Assembly (NCBI GenBank): GCA_964542875.1
Contig: CAZIWA010000126.1
Coordinates: forward strand, 1 to 16,010
Reading direction: 5' to 3'
Source: CAZGOM01 sp964542875
GTDB taxonomy: Bacteria > Planctomycetota > Phycisphaerae > Phycisphaerales > Phycisphaeraceae
Length of the DNA stretch: 16,010 bases
Part shown: piece after piece, positions 1-5,780 of the stretch
Position numbering within the stretch: position 1 is the first letter of the stretch
How the letters are laid out: every line of letters starts with the position of its first letter
Program-made: the position numbers and the translations under genes
Notes under the pieces: model-generated
The model's input: the letters and a program-made list of their open reading frames with translations, nothing else
What the model was told of the DNA's origin: nothing
The model's database searches: none

Positions 1-55
1 GAACCCCGAACCCCGAACCCCGAACCCCGAACCCCGAACCCCGAACCCCGAACCC
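1..55. repeat. GAACCCC heptamer tandem tract
   Basis: Seven uninterrupted copies of the heptamer GAACCCC followed by a partial eighth. The tract touches the window edge, so its full length is unknown. The complementary strand has GGGGTTC repeats, with four-G runs every seven bases, a pattern that could form a G-quadruplex. No gene is visible here. A related AAACCCC tract occurs near 5685-5715. Confidence 0.95.
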
Positions 56-216
56 AATTCCCTCACTCGACCCCATAAGTATAACCCCATTCCCAAACCA
101 GTCAAGAAATAAATAATAAAATTACTACAAAATTTATCCAATATGTACAACTACCGGCCGCACCAAAACTTACCACACGGAACAAATCACCCTCAACACC
201 GACTAACCCAAAACCC
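56..216. other. AT-rich leader before the lipoprotein gene
   Basis: This 161-base stretch holds no gene. Positions about 104-147 are markedly AT-rich against a GC-rich background, including short runs of A and T and the hexamer TATGTA at 142-147. It is the natural place for the promoter of the gene starting at 217, but I cannot find a -35/-10 pair with acceptable spacing, so no promoter is called. No Shine-Dalgarno sequence precedes the ATG at 217. Confidence 0.4.
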
Positions 217-2994
217 ATGAAAAACCTCACCTCCACACTCCTCGCCGCACTCCTCCTCACCGCCTGCGCCTCCGCCCCAGACCCCACACCTCCCCAAAAT
301 CCCTCCGCTCCATCTCGATCCTCCACCCAATCCCCTTCCGCGCCCACCACCTACCTCTGGCTTGAACCCGAATGGTTCCCCCAGGTCGCCGGCTCCTTCG
401 CCTACTGGACCGGCCCAAACCTCTCCCCGCCCACACACACCTGGCAAATCGCCGGACCCGGCATCTCCCCCGAATGGACCCAAGGCGGCGAATCCGAATG
501 GAACTCCATGGCCGCACCCGCCTCCGAAACCCAAGCCTCCGCCTCCCGCTCCCTCCAAATCCCCCACCCCGGCAAATACAAGCTCTGGGTCCGCTACGTC
601 GACCACCTCAAGCAATCCGAACCCTTCTTCGTCCAGATCGATCAACCCGGCAAACCCGCCATCAAGCAAACCCTCGGCCAATCCGACACCCTCCCCCCAA
701 ACGACGAATACCAACTCTGGTGGGGCTTCTCCTTCGCTTGGGCCTCCATCGACGTCACCCTCGATTCCGGCCCCGCCACCCTCACCCTCGGCATCGATCA
801 ACCCGCCCAGGCCTGGCGGCAGCTCGACGCCCTCCTCCTCACCGACAATCTCTCCTACACGCCCGCCCATCGCGAAAAACCCCCGTTCCACTATTTCTCC
901 TCCTTCAATCTCCCTCCATCCACGCTCCCGCAAAACCTCCGCGGCTCCGCCAAAAACCTCCCCATCGCCTCCACGTGGGCCACCCGGCCCCTCGCCGGCC
1001 GCCGTTTCACCATGTGGACCCCGCTCCCCAATGACCCTGAATTCTGGAAGTCAAAGCCCGCCAAAGACCTCACCCTCTTCGACGCCATCGCCGCCGGCGC
1101 CGTCGAGCCCTCCATCAAAAAAGAATTCCTCAAAGACTACGCCAGGCCCACCGCGCCCATCTTGAACTTCCCCAACTACGTCCCCGGCTCGTACCTCGGC
1201 TACATCCCGCAATTCACGCCCGATAGCCCGCTCTACCAATGGCTCACCGCGTCCCGCTCGCCCTTTTACATGCTCACAAACTACGCCAACCCCGCTTACA
1301 CGGACACCACCGGCCCCGCGGTTTACAAAGCCCTCTCCGGCCCGCTCGCCGATCAATTCCTCGGCTTCATCCACGGCGAATCCATCTCGTCCATGGGCGT
1401 CTCCATCCCCTCAGGCAAGCTCGGCCCCACCCGCGCCGCCCACATCGACGCCTGGGGCAAAGCCCTCGTTCAAGAGCAATCCAAAGCCTGGTCCAAAATG
1501 TTTCACACCCCCGTCCCCGAGTCTTTTTTCTCCAAATCAATCCCCTGCCTCTCCGTCGATTCCATCGCCCTCGCCCATGAATTCCACCACTTGGGCGCAT
1601 CCACCGTCGGCTACGAGGTCGATTCCACAAACGCCCACGTCCCCATGCGCATCGCCTTTGAACGCGGCGCAGCCCGTCAATTCAACGGCTCCTGGCTCCT
1701 CTACGCCAGCTCCAACTTCGGCGATTCCTGCAACACTTTCGCCCAGCAGCCCATCGGCCAACGCGGCGCCGGCGCATGGTTCCACAGCCGCTATGCCATC
1801 ACCGACGGCGTCAGCGCCTCCTGGTACCGCAAGCTCTATTACATGAACTACATGGCTGGCGCATCCGCCGTCTTTTGGGAGCAAGGCCTCTCCAACCAAT
1901 TCATCAAGCCCGGCCCCGGCACTCACCCAATCCAGCTTTCTCCCTTCGGCCGCGCCACCCAGGACTTCCAGGAATTCACCGCCCGCGTCCCCGACCCCGG
2001 CGTCCCCTACACCCCCATCGCCTTCCTTTTAAGCCGCGCCCACGCCTACGATCCCGTCAGCTACGCCTGCAAAATGCTCCACGTCTGGGACGAAAACGCC
2101 TCCGACCGCGAACTCCGCGAGCTCTTCAACGTCGCATGGTTCCCGTTCCCCATCACCCAGGGCCTCCCGCAATCGCCTGACGCCCAAAGCACCCCCGCCG
2201 GCCGTTACGGCGACATCTTCGACGTCCTCGTCGACCGCCCCGAAAAATCCCAGGCCATCATGGGCTATCCCGTCGTCTGGACCGCCGGCGACGTCGACCT
2301 CGCCCCCCTGCTCCCCGCCTTGAAATCCTACGTCCAGCAAGGCGGCACCCTCGTCCTGAACGCCTCCGCCCTCGCCGACCCCGCCCTTCAAAACCTCGCC
2401 GGCATTTCCCTGGAAAACTCCACCCAACAATCCGATTCCTGGTCCCCACCCAATTCCTCCGCGCTCAAATCCACCCCTTTCCTGGTCCAAAAATCCACCC
2501 TCGCCGGCGCTCAATCCATCGCCACCGCAAACGGCCTTCCGCTCATCACCCGCCGCCAGCTCGGCCAGGGCGCTGTCATCACCTCCCTCATTCCCCACAA
2601 CACCGGCCTTGATGAACGCGCCCACCCCGCGCTCCCCTGGCTCATGGACGCCGTCACCCAAAACCTGATCCCCATCCAGGTCGTCACGCCCGAAGGCGCC
2701 CGCCCCACCGGCCAGGCCTCTTACACCTTCAACAAAACCCCCACCGGCTTCATCGTCACCCTTTACAACCCGCACGGCGTAGACAAAACCACCAACGGCA
2801 TCGCCCGCGTCGACCGCACCCAATCCACCACGCTCCTCCTCCGCTCCCGCACCCCCATCTCCGCCGCCACAGACCTCTCCAACCCAAACCCCAAATCCGC
2901 CTCCATCCCCATCACCCAATCCCAGGGCTTCCATCAACTCTCCATCACCATCCCCGCCAGCGACCTCCGCGTCATCTCCCTCACCACTCCCTGA
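217..2994 (+). CDS. Exported lipoprotein, glycoside-hydrolase-like (925 aa)
   Basis: The N-terminus is a bacterial lipoprotein signal: K2, a hydrophobic stretch from about residue 8, and a lipobox LTAC with the acylated cysteine at C17. A Pro/Ser/Thr-rich linker follows (about 18-45). Residues about 45-210 look like a beta-sandwich, with WLEPE early and a KYKLWVRYVD stretch typical of carbohydrate-binding-like modules. The middle (about 260-640) reads as an alpha/beta barrel, with strand-like segments ending in acidic residues: FLGFIHGE (E388), GYEVD (E467) and VFWEQ (E555). These are candidate catalytic acids, but the pairing is my inference. Residues about 665-760 resemble the GATase-like domain found after GH42-type barrels (DVLVDRP, then a GGTLVLN strand). 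The C-terminal 130 residues look beta-rich. The likely role is a surface-anchored polysaccharide-acting enzyme or binding protein, but no known family is recognised with confidence. ATG is used without an evident RBS. Codons are strikingly C-ending. Confidence 0.8.
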   Translation: MKNLTSTLLAALLLTACASAPDPTPPQNPSAPSRSSTQSPSAPTTYLWLEPEWFPQVAGSFAYWTGPNLSPPTHTWQIAGPGISPEWTQGGESEWNSMAAPASETQASASRSLQIPHPGKYKLWVRYVDHLKQSEPFFVQIDQPGKPAIKQTLGQSDTLPPNDEYQLWWGFSFAWASIDVTLDSGPATLTLGIDQPAQAWRQLDALLLTDNLSYTPAHREKPPFHYFSSFNLPPSTLPQNLRGSAKNLPIASTWATRPLAGRRFTMWTPLPNDPEFWKSKPAKDLTLFDAIAAGAVEPSIKKEFLKDYARPTAPILNFPNYVPGSYLGYIPQFTPDSPLYQWLTASRSPFYMLTNYANPAYTDTTGPAVYKALSGPLADQFLGFIHGESISSMGVSIPSGKLGPTRAAHIDAWGKALVQEQSKAWSKMFHTPVPESFFSKSIPCLSVDSIALAHEFHHLGASTVGYEVDSTNAHVPMRIAFERGAARQFNGSWLLYASSNFGDSCNTFAQQPIGQRGAGAWFHSRYAITDGVSASWYRKLYYMNYMAGASAVFWEQGLSNQFIKPGPGTHPIQLSPFGRATQDFQEFTARVPDPGVPYTPIAFLLSRAHAYDPVSYACKMLHVWDENASDRELRELFNVAWFPFPITQGLPQSPDAQSTPAGRYGDIFDVLVDRPEKSQAIMGYPVVWTAGDVDLAPLLPALKSYVQQGGTLVLNASALADPALQNLAGISLENSTQQSDSWSPPNSSALKSTPFLVQKSTLAGAQSIATANGLPLITRRQLGQGAVITSLIPHNTGLDERAHPALPWLMDAVTQNLIPIQVVTPEGARPTGQASYTFNKTPTGFIVTLYNPHGVDKTTNGIARVDRTQSTTLLLRSRTPISAATDLSNPNPKSASIPITQSQGFHQLSITIPASDLRVISLTTP

Positions 2995-3225
2995 CCCACA
3001 CATAAACCCACCCCCCGTTTTACGGCCGAAATTCAATTCCCCCATCAGTCGCCAAACGACGCCCAAGTCCTTTTTCTCGACTTTATGGCCAAAATCCCTG
3101 TGAGTTAGGGAGAGGATGTTCTGCTTTCGACGCAAGGGCCAATGCCAATCGCCACCACACCACGCCCTTTTACTTATCCCTTTTCCCTTGTACCTTTTAC
3201 CTTTCTTCCCACCCCGGATTCCTCC
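2995..3225. other. Spacer with pyrimidine tract
   Basis: The 231 bases between the lipoprotein and the AGE-like gene hold no separate gene. A small hairpin is visible (TCCCT at 3095-3099 pairs with AGGGA at 3107-3111). Positions about 3168-3210 are a TTATCCC/TTTACC pyrimidine tract closely resembling one at about 13710-13750. The reading frame of the downstream gene stays open back to an ATG at 3142, but that extension consists of this low-complexity tract. Confidence 0.5.
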
Positions 3226-4569
3226 ATGCCGCTCCTCACCATCCTCCGAAAAATCACGCTCCAAAACATCTCCCACGTCCTTACCCGCTTCAACCGCGAC
3301 CCCGCCTACGGCTTCATCGACACCAAATTCAGCCTCATCACCGGCGAAGACTTCTCTATCAACGACCCCATCCGCGGCAAAAACACCATCTTCGGCTGGA
3401 TTCAGGGCCGCGGCCTGGAATCCCTCGCCACCCACGCGCTCTGGCTCCAGTCAGACCCCGTCGTCGCAAACCCGGCCCTCGCCCGGCAACTTCTCACCGC
3501 CACCCGCACCCTCGTTCAAAACCTCGAAACACTCCGCAAAAACGCAGATGGGCACCTTACCTTCATGATGAGCCCCGCCGGCCAGCCCATCGGCATCGCC
3601 GACGACGGCCAGGCAAAGCCCATTCACCTTCAGATCCAGCACAACACCCTCTCAGACCTCTTTCACGTCAAAGCCCTCGCCGCAGCCTCCGTCGCGCTGA
3701 ACGACCCCGGCCTCGCGGCCCTCGCCCATCAACGCGGCCAATCCATCTACGCCGACATCCTCGCCAAAAAACTCTACTTCGATCAGCAGCCCTTCGACCC
3801 GAAAAACCCCGTCCGCCAGATCCCAGGCCGCCACATCCTCGGCCCGCTCATGATCGGCATTTACGCCTGTTCCTGGCTCGCCCGCGCCACCAGCAACCCC
3901 GCCTGGAACCAAAACGCCCTCACCCTCATCGACAAAATCCTCGTCGAACACTGCCACACCGGCCCCCAAACCCTCACCCGAAAACCCGGCGACTTCTGGG
4001 AATTCGTCGACGACAACGCCCAGCCACGCCCCGAAAACGGCGTCATCCTCTCCGACCCCGGCCACGGCATCGAAGTCGCCGGACTTGCCCTCCGCCACAT
4101 CATCCAATCCGCAGGCGGCCCCCAATCCGCCCACCGCAACCTCTCCCAATCAGACCAAACCCGCGTCCTCCTACTCACCCAGGCCTTCCATCAAAACTTC
4201 GCCAACGGCCGCGCACCCTCCGGCAACGGCCTATACAAACTCATTAACCTCGACACCCGCCAGCCTTACAACACTCAGCTCCCCTGGTGGTCCCTGCCTG
4301 AAGCCATGCGCGCCGCCGCCGCCTGCGCCCTCCTGGCCCCTGCTTTGCCCGAAAAACAATGCGCCCTCGCAGACCTTAACCACGCTTTTACCGCTTTCAC
4401 CACGAATTTCATCCGCCCAGACCTCCACAACATGGCCTACCAGGCCCTCGATGAAAACGCCAAACCCCTCAACATCGTCCCCGCCACCCCCGACGCCGAT
4501 CCCGGCTACCACACCGGCCTGAGCCTCATCGACACCATCCAATACCTCACCCACGCCAACCCCGCTTGA
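3226..4569 (+). CDS. N-acylglucosamine 2-epimerase (AGE)-family protein
   Basis: 447 aa, close to the usual length of (alpha/alpha)6-barrel sugar epimerases/isomerases of the AGE superfamily. Family-like signatures appear in order: an N-terminal GWIQGRGLESLA helix, the PGRHILGPLMIG segment, FWEFVDDN, SDPGHGIEVAGL (H280, E283), LPWWSLPEAMRAA (W354, W355, E359) and GYHTGL near the C-terminus (H429). H280 and H429 sit where the general acid/base histidines of AGE enzymes are expected; that is inferred from family knowledge. Such enzymes epimerise or isomerise free sugars in the cytoplasm, for example N-acylglucosamine, cellobiose or mannose, and the substrate cannot be read here. There is no signal peptide. 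I chose the ATG at 3226 because the in-frame extension upstream to 3142 is a low-complexity pyrimidine tract. It lies 231 bases after the lipoprotein on the same strand, so co-transcription is possible but not shown. Confidence 0.82.
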   Translation: MPLLTILRKITLQNISHVLTRFNRDPAYGFIDTKFSLITGEDFSINDPIRGKNTIFGWIQGRGLESLATHALWLQSDPVVANPALARQLLTATRTLVQNLETLRKNADGHLTFMMSPAGQPIGIADDGQAKPIHLQIQHNTLSDLFHVKALAAASVALNDPGLAALAHQRGQSIYADILAKKLYFDQQPFDPKNPVRQIPGRHILGPLMIGIYACSWLARATSNPAWNQNALTLIDKILVEHCHTGPQTLTRKPGDFWEFVDDNAQPRPENGVILSDPGHGIEVAGLALRHIIQSAGGPQSAHRNLSQSDQTRVLLLTQAFHQNFANGRAPSGNGLYKLINLDTRQPYNTQLPWWSLPEAMRAAAACALLAPALPEKQCALADLNHAFTAFTTNFIRPDLHNMAYQALDENAKPLNIVPATPDADPGYHTGLSLIDTIQYLTHANPA

Positions 4570-4610
4570 TCTTGCATAGCGTCTTGAATAATTTCCTCCC
4601 GCTTCTTCCG

Positions 4611-4654
4611 ACCCTTCGCCCTTTGGGAGAGGGCTGAGGTGAAGGCGTTTTTTC
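4611..4654 (+). repeat. Dispersed CCCTTTGGGAGAGGG-type palindromic repeat, copy 1
   Basis: The motif contains CCCTTTGGGAGAGGGCTGAGG and belongs to the same family as elements at 10202-10240 and 15015-15050. It lies 42 bases after the AGE-like stop codon and is followed by a T-run (4648-4653), so it may also serve as a transcription terminator for the upstream gene. Three copies in one window indicate a genome-wide dispersed repeat. Confidence 0.7.
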
Positions 4655-4846
4655 TTCGATTATTCCCCCCGGGTGTCTGGGACTGGTTTCCGAACCTGCC
4701 CCTGAATACCGGCATATCGCGTCACCTCCCCCGATAACCCGCCGCCCGATAACCCAGGTGCGTGTGCCTGCATTCAAAAAAACTCAACCACATCCCCCCA
4801 ACCAACTTTTCCCCAAAATAGACATGACGAACAGCTTTAAAAACGC
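4655..4846. other. Gene-free spacer with short direct repeat
   Basis: No gene is supported here. The undecamer CCCGATAACCC occurs twice, 15 bases apart (4730-4740 and 4745-4755). A weak promoter-like pair is present farther on (ATGACG at 4824-4829 and TACGAT at 4847-4852, spacing 17), with four of six matches each to the sigma-70 consensus. The second half overlaps a hairpin, so the promoter is not called separately. Confidence 0.5.
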
Positions 4847-4913
4847 TACGATATCCTCGTAAGTGGGCTACCGCGGCGCTTCCGGTCCGAGCCGCGGCGG
4901 ACCAAACACCACT
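4847..4913 (+). promoter_or_regulatory. Candidate structured 5' leader of the coiled-coil/Gly-rich gene
   Basis: Several complementary segments fall in 67 bases just upstream of the start at 4946. A hairpin pairs TACGA (4847-4851) with TCGTA (4857-4861). AGTGG (4862-4866) can pair with CCACT (4909-4913), enclosing the rest. Inside, CCGCGGC (4871-4877) pairs perfectly with GCCGCGG (4891-4897). GGTCCG (4884-4889), lying in that loop, pairs perfectly with CGGACC (4898-4903). The last two helices are mutually exclusive in practice, because no linker remains for a pseudoknot. This switch-like arrangement suggests a cis-regulatory RNA, but I do not recognise a known riboswitch family, and GC-rich sequence can give such pairings by chance. 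Confidence 0.4.
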
Positions 4914-4945
4914 ACCCCGTCATCACTCCATTCGGATCCCTTCCA

Positions 4946-5389
4946 ATGCCCCCACGCCGCAGAAAACCCCTCCCGATGCTCATGGCCGAGCCCTCACCCG
5001 CTCTGGCCTCCATCAACCGCATGAACCAGGAACAACTCGCCGAGCGCATCGAATCGCTCCAGCGCGAGTCCGAAAACCTGCTCAACAAAATCGACCGCCT
5101 CAACGACATGAACCCCCCGCCGCAAGAGAAAATCAAGACTCTTGCCATCCAGGTCGAACGCCTCAAGGCGCTCGAAAACATCGCCAAGGACCGCCTCTCC
5201 GGCAAACAGGAACGCAGCACCCAGCGCTCCCAAGGCGGCCCAAACCCCGGTAACTCCTCCGGTGGCTACGGCAACCAAGGCGGCAACTCCGGCGGCCAGG
5301 GTGGCTCCGGCGGATACGGCAACAGCCGCGGATACGGCTCCGGTGGCTACTCCGGCGGCCGCCCCGGTGGCAACCCCCGCCGCTACTAA
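4946..5389 (+). CDS. Small coiled-coil protein with glycine-rich tail (147 aa)
   Basis: I do not recognise this as a named family. Residues 1-24 carry a basic patch (PPRRRKP) and a Pro/Ala stretch. Residues about 26-90 are a strongly charged heptad-like helix (EQLAERIESLQRESENLLNKIDRLND, then a PPP break and a second helix to about residue 83), predicting a coiled coil. From about residue 95 the chain is low-complexity Gly/Ser/Tyr/Asn with repeated GGYGN and GGNSGG blocks, ending NPRRY. Such tails resemble RGG/Gly-rich tails of RNA-binding proteins, but no RRM or other RNA-binding fold is present. There is no signal peptide or membrane segment. The ATG at 4946 has no clear Shine-Dalgarno; other in-frame ATGs (4976, 4982, 5021) are no better. 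It is preceded by a possibly structured leader and followed by a strong terminator, so it appears monocistronic. Confidence 0.75.
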   Translation: MPPRRRKPLPMLMAEPSPALASINRMNQEQLAERIESLQRESENLLNKIDRLNDMNPPPQEKIKTLAIQVERLKALENIAKDRLSGKQERSTQRSQGGPNPGNSSGGYGNQGGNSGGQGGSGGYGNSRGYGSGGYSGGRPGGNPRRY

Positions 5390-5410
5390 ATCCCACTCCT
5401 CAACCAACCA

Positions 5411-5446
5411 AACCCAGCACGCCCAAACCGTGCCGGGTTTTTCTTT
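5411..5446 (+). terminator. Rho-independent terminator of the Gly-rich gene
   Basis: A 10-bp stem pairs 5412-5421 (ACCCAGCACG) with 5429-5438 (CGTGCCGGGT), with one mismatch or wobble and a 7-nt loop. A T-rich tail at 5438-5446 follows directly. It lies 21 bases after the stop codon at 5389. Confidence 0.85.
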
Positions 5447-5480
5447 GCCCACTCCTTCCGAGTGTCTCTTTGCGCCCCGA

Positions 5481-5514
5481 AGACGCTCGATCTCTAAAGC
5501 TCAACAGGGCGTCT
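5481..5514. repeat. Weak inverted repeat
   Basis: AGACGC (5481-5486) is complementary to GCGTCT (5509-5514) across a 22-nt loop, between the terminator and REP-like copy A. With only six base pairs this may be chance. Confidence 0.35.
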
Positions 5515-5517
5515 GCA

Positions 5518-5564
5518 CCGTAGCCGCGGGTGAAGCGAGTACCCGAGTGAAACCCACGGAAAAC
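5518..5564. repeat. REP-like palindrome, copy A
   Basis: The element has the layout GTAGCC-GGGT...AGCGAGT...CGAGTG...ACCCACGG-AAAC. The arms CCGCGGGT (5524-5531) and ACCCACGG (5552-5559) pair with one mismatch. Closely similar elements occur at 15114-15157 and 15905-15950, all in spacers. Confidence 0.75.
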
Positions 5565-5587
5565 GACATCTTTGATTGCTTCTTAAA

Positions 5588-5616
5588 CGTTCAACCCCTT
5601 CGATGGGGATTGAACG
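5588..5616. repeat. Strong bulged hairpin
   Basis: CGTTCAACCCC (5588-5598) pairs with GGGG (5605-5608) and TTGAACG (5610-5616), leaving one bulged A at 5609 and a 6-nt loop. The eleven base pairs make it much stronger than expected by chance. It has no T-run, so it is not an obvious terminator. It lies in the convergent spacer between the Gly-rich gene and thrS. Confidence 0.6.
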
Positions 5617-5684
5617 ATCGCTCCCCAGAGACAGCTCCTCTTCTTCCGGAACCTGTCCCTTCCCATTGGACGCCCAATCTCCCC

Positions 5685-5715
5685 CCAACCCCAAACCCCA
5701 AACCCCAAACCCCAG
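5685..5715. repeat. AAACCCC heptamer tract
   Basis: About four consecutive seven-base units of AACCCC(A) type lie just downstream of thrS. It shares period and C-run with the GAACCCC tract at 1-55. The opposite strand has regularly spaced four-G runs. Confidence 0.75.
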
Positions 5716-5726
5716 CTTCCCTCCAT

Positions 5727-5760
5727 AAAAAAAAGCCGGGCTCATTCCTGGGCCCGGCTT
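5727..5760 (-). terminator. Rho-independent terminator of thrS
   Basis: Read on the - strand, an eight-bp stem AGCCGGGC/GCCCGGCT (5759-5752 with 5741-5734) is followed by eight T residues (the A-run at 5727-5734 on +). It lies 21 bases past the thrS stop. Together with the terminator at 5411-5446 it bounds the convergent spacer. Confidence 0.9.
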
Positions 5761-5780
5761 CTAATCAACTGTCAATTATC

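Noticed and set aside
193..933. Long - strand open frame opposite the lipoprotein gene
   Set aside because: It is a G/E-rich shadow of the C-rich coding strand. The + frame has a lipobox and domain-like sequence, and the antisense frame has none.
3142..3225. N-terminal extension of the epimerase-like protein
   Set aside because: The 28 extra residues translate a low-complexity pyrimidine tract that recurs elsewhere as non-coding sequence, and family homology starts after 3226.
2029..3435. 468-aa - strand open frame spanning the lipoprotein end and epimerase start
   Set aside because: It runs antisense across two genes and a spacer, and its Gly/Glu/Asp/Val-rich composition is an artefact of skew and GC-rich codons.
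4824..4852. Sigma-70 promoter (ATGACG, 17 bases, TACGAT)
   Set aside because: It has only four of six matches in each hexamer, and the -10 overlaps a hairpin. It is too weak to list as a feature.
4862..4913. tRNA or H-type pseudoknot
   Set aside because: There is no cloverleaf, anticodon arm or T-loop consensus. A pseudoknot would need a linker between 4897 and 4898, and there is none.
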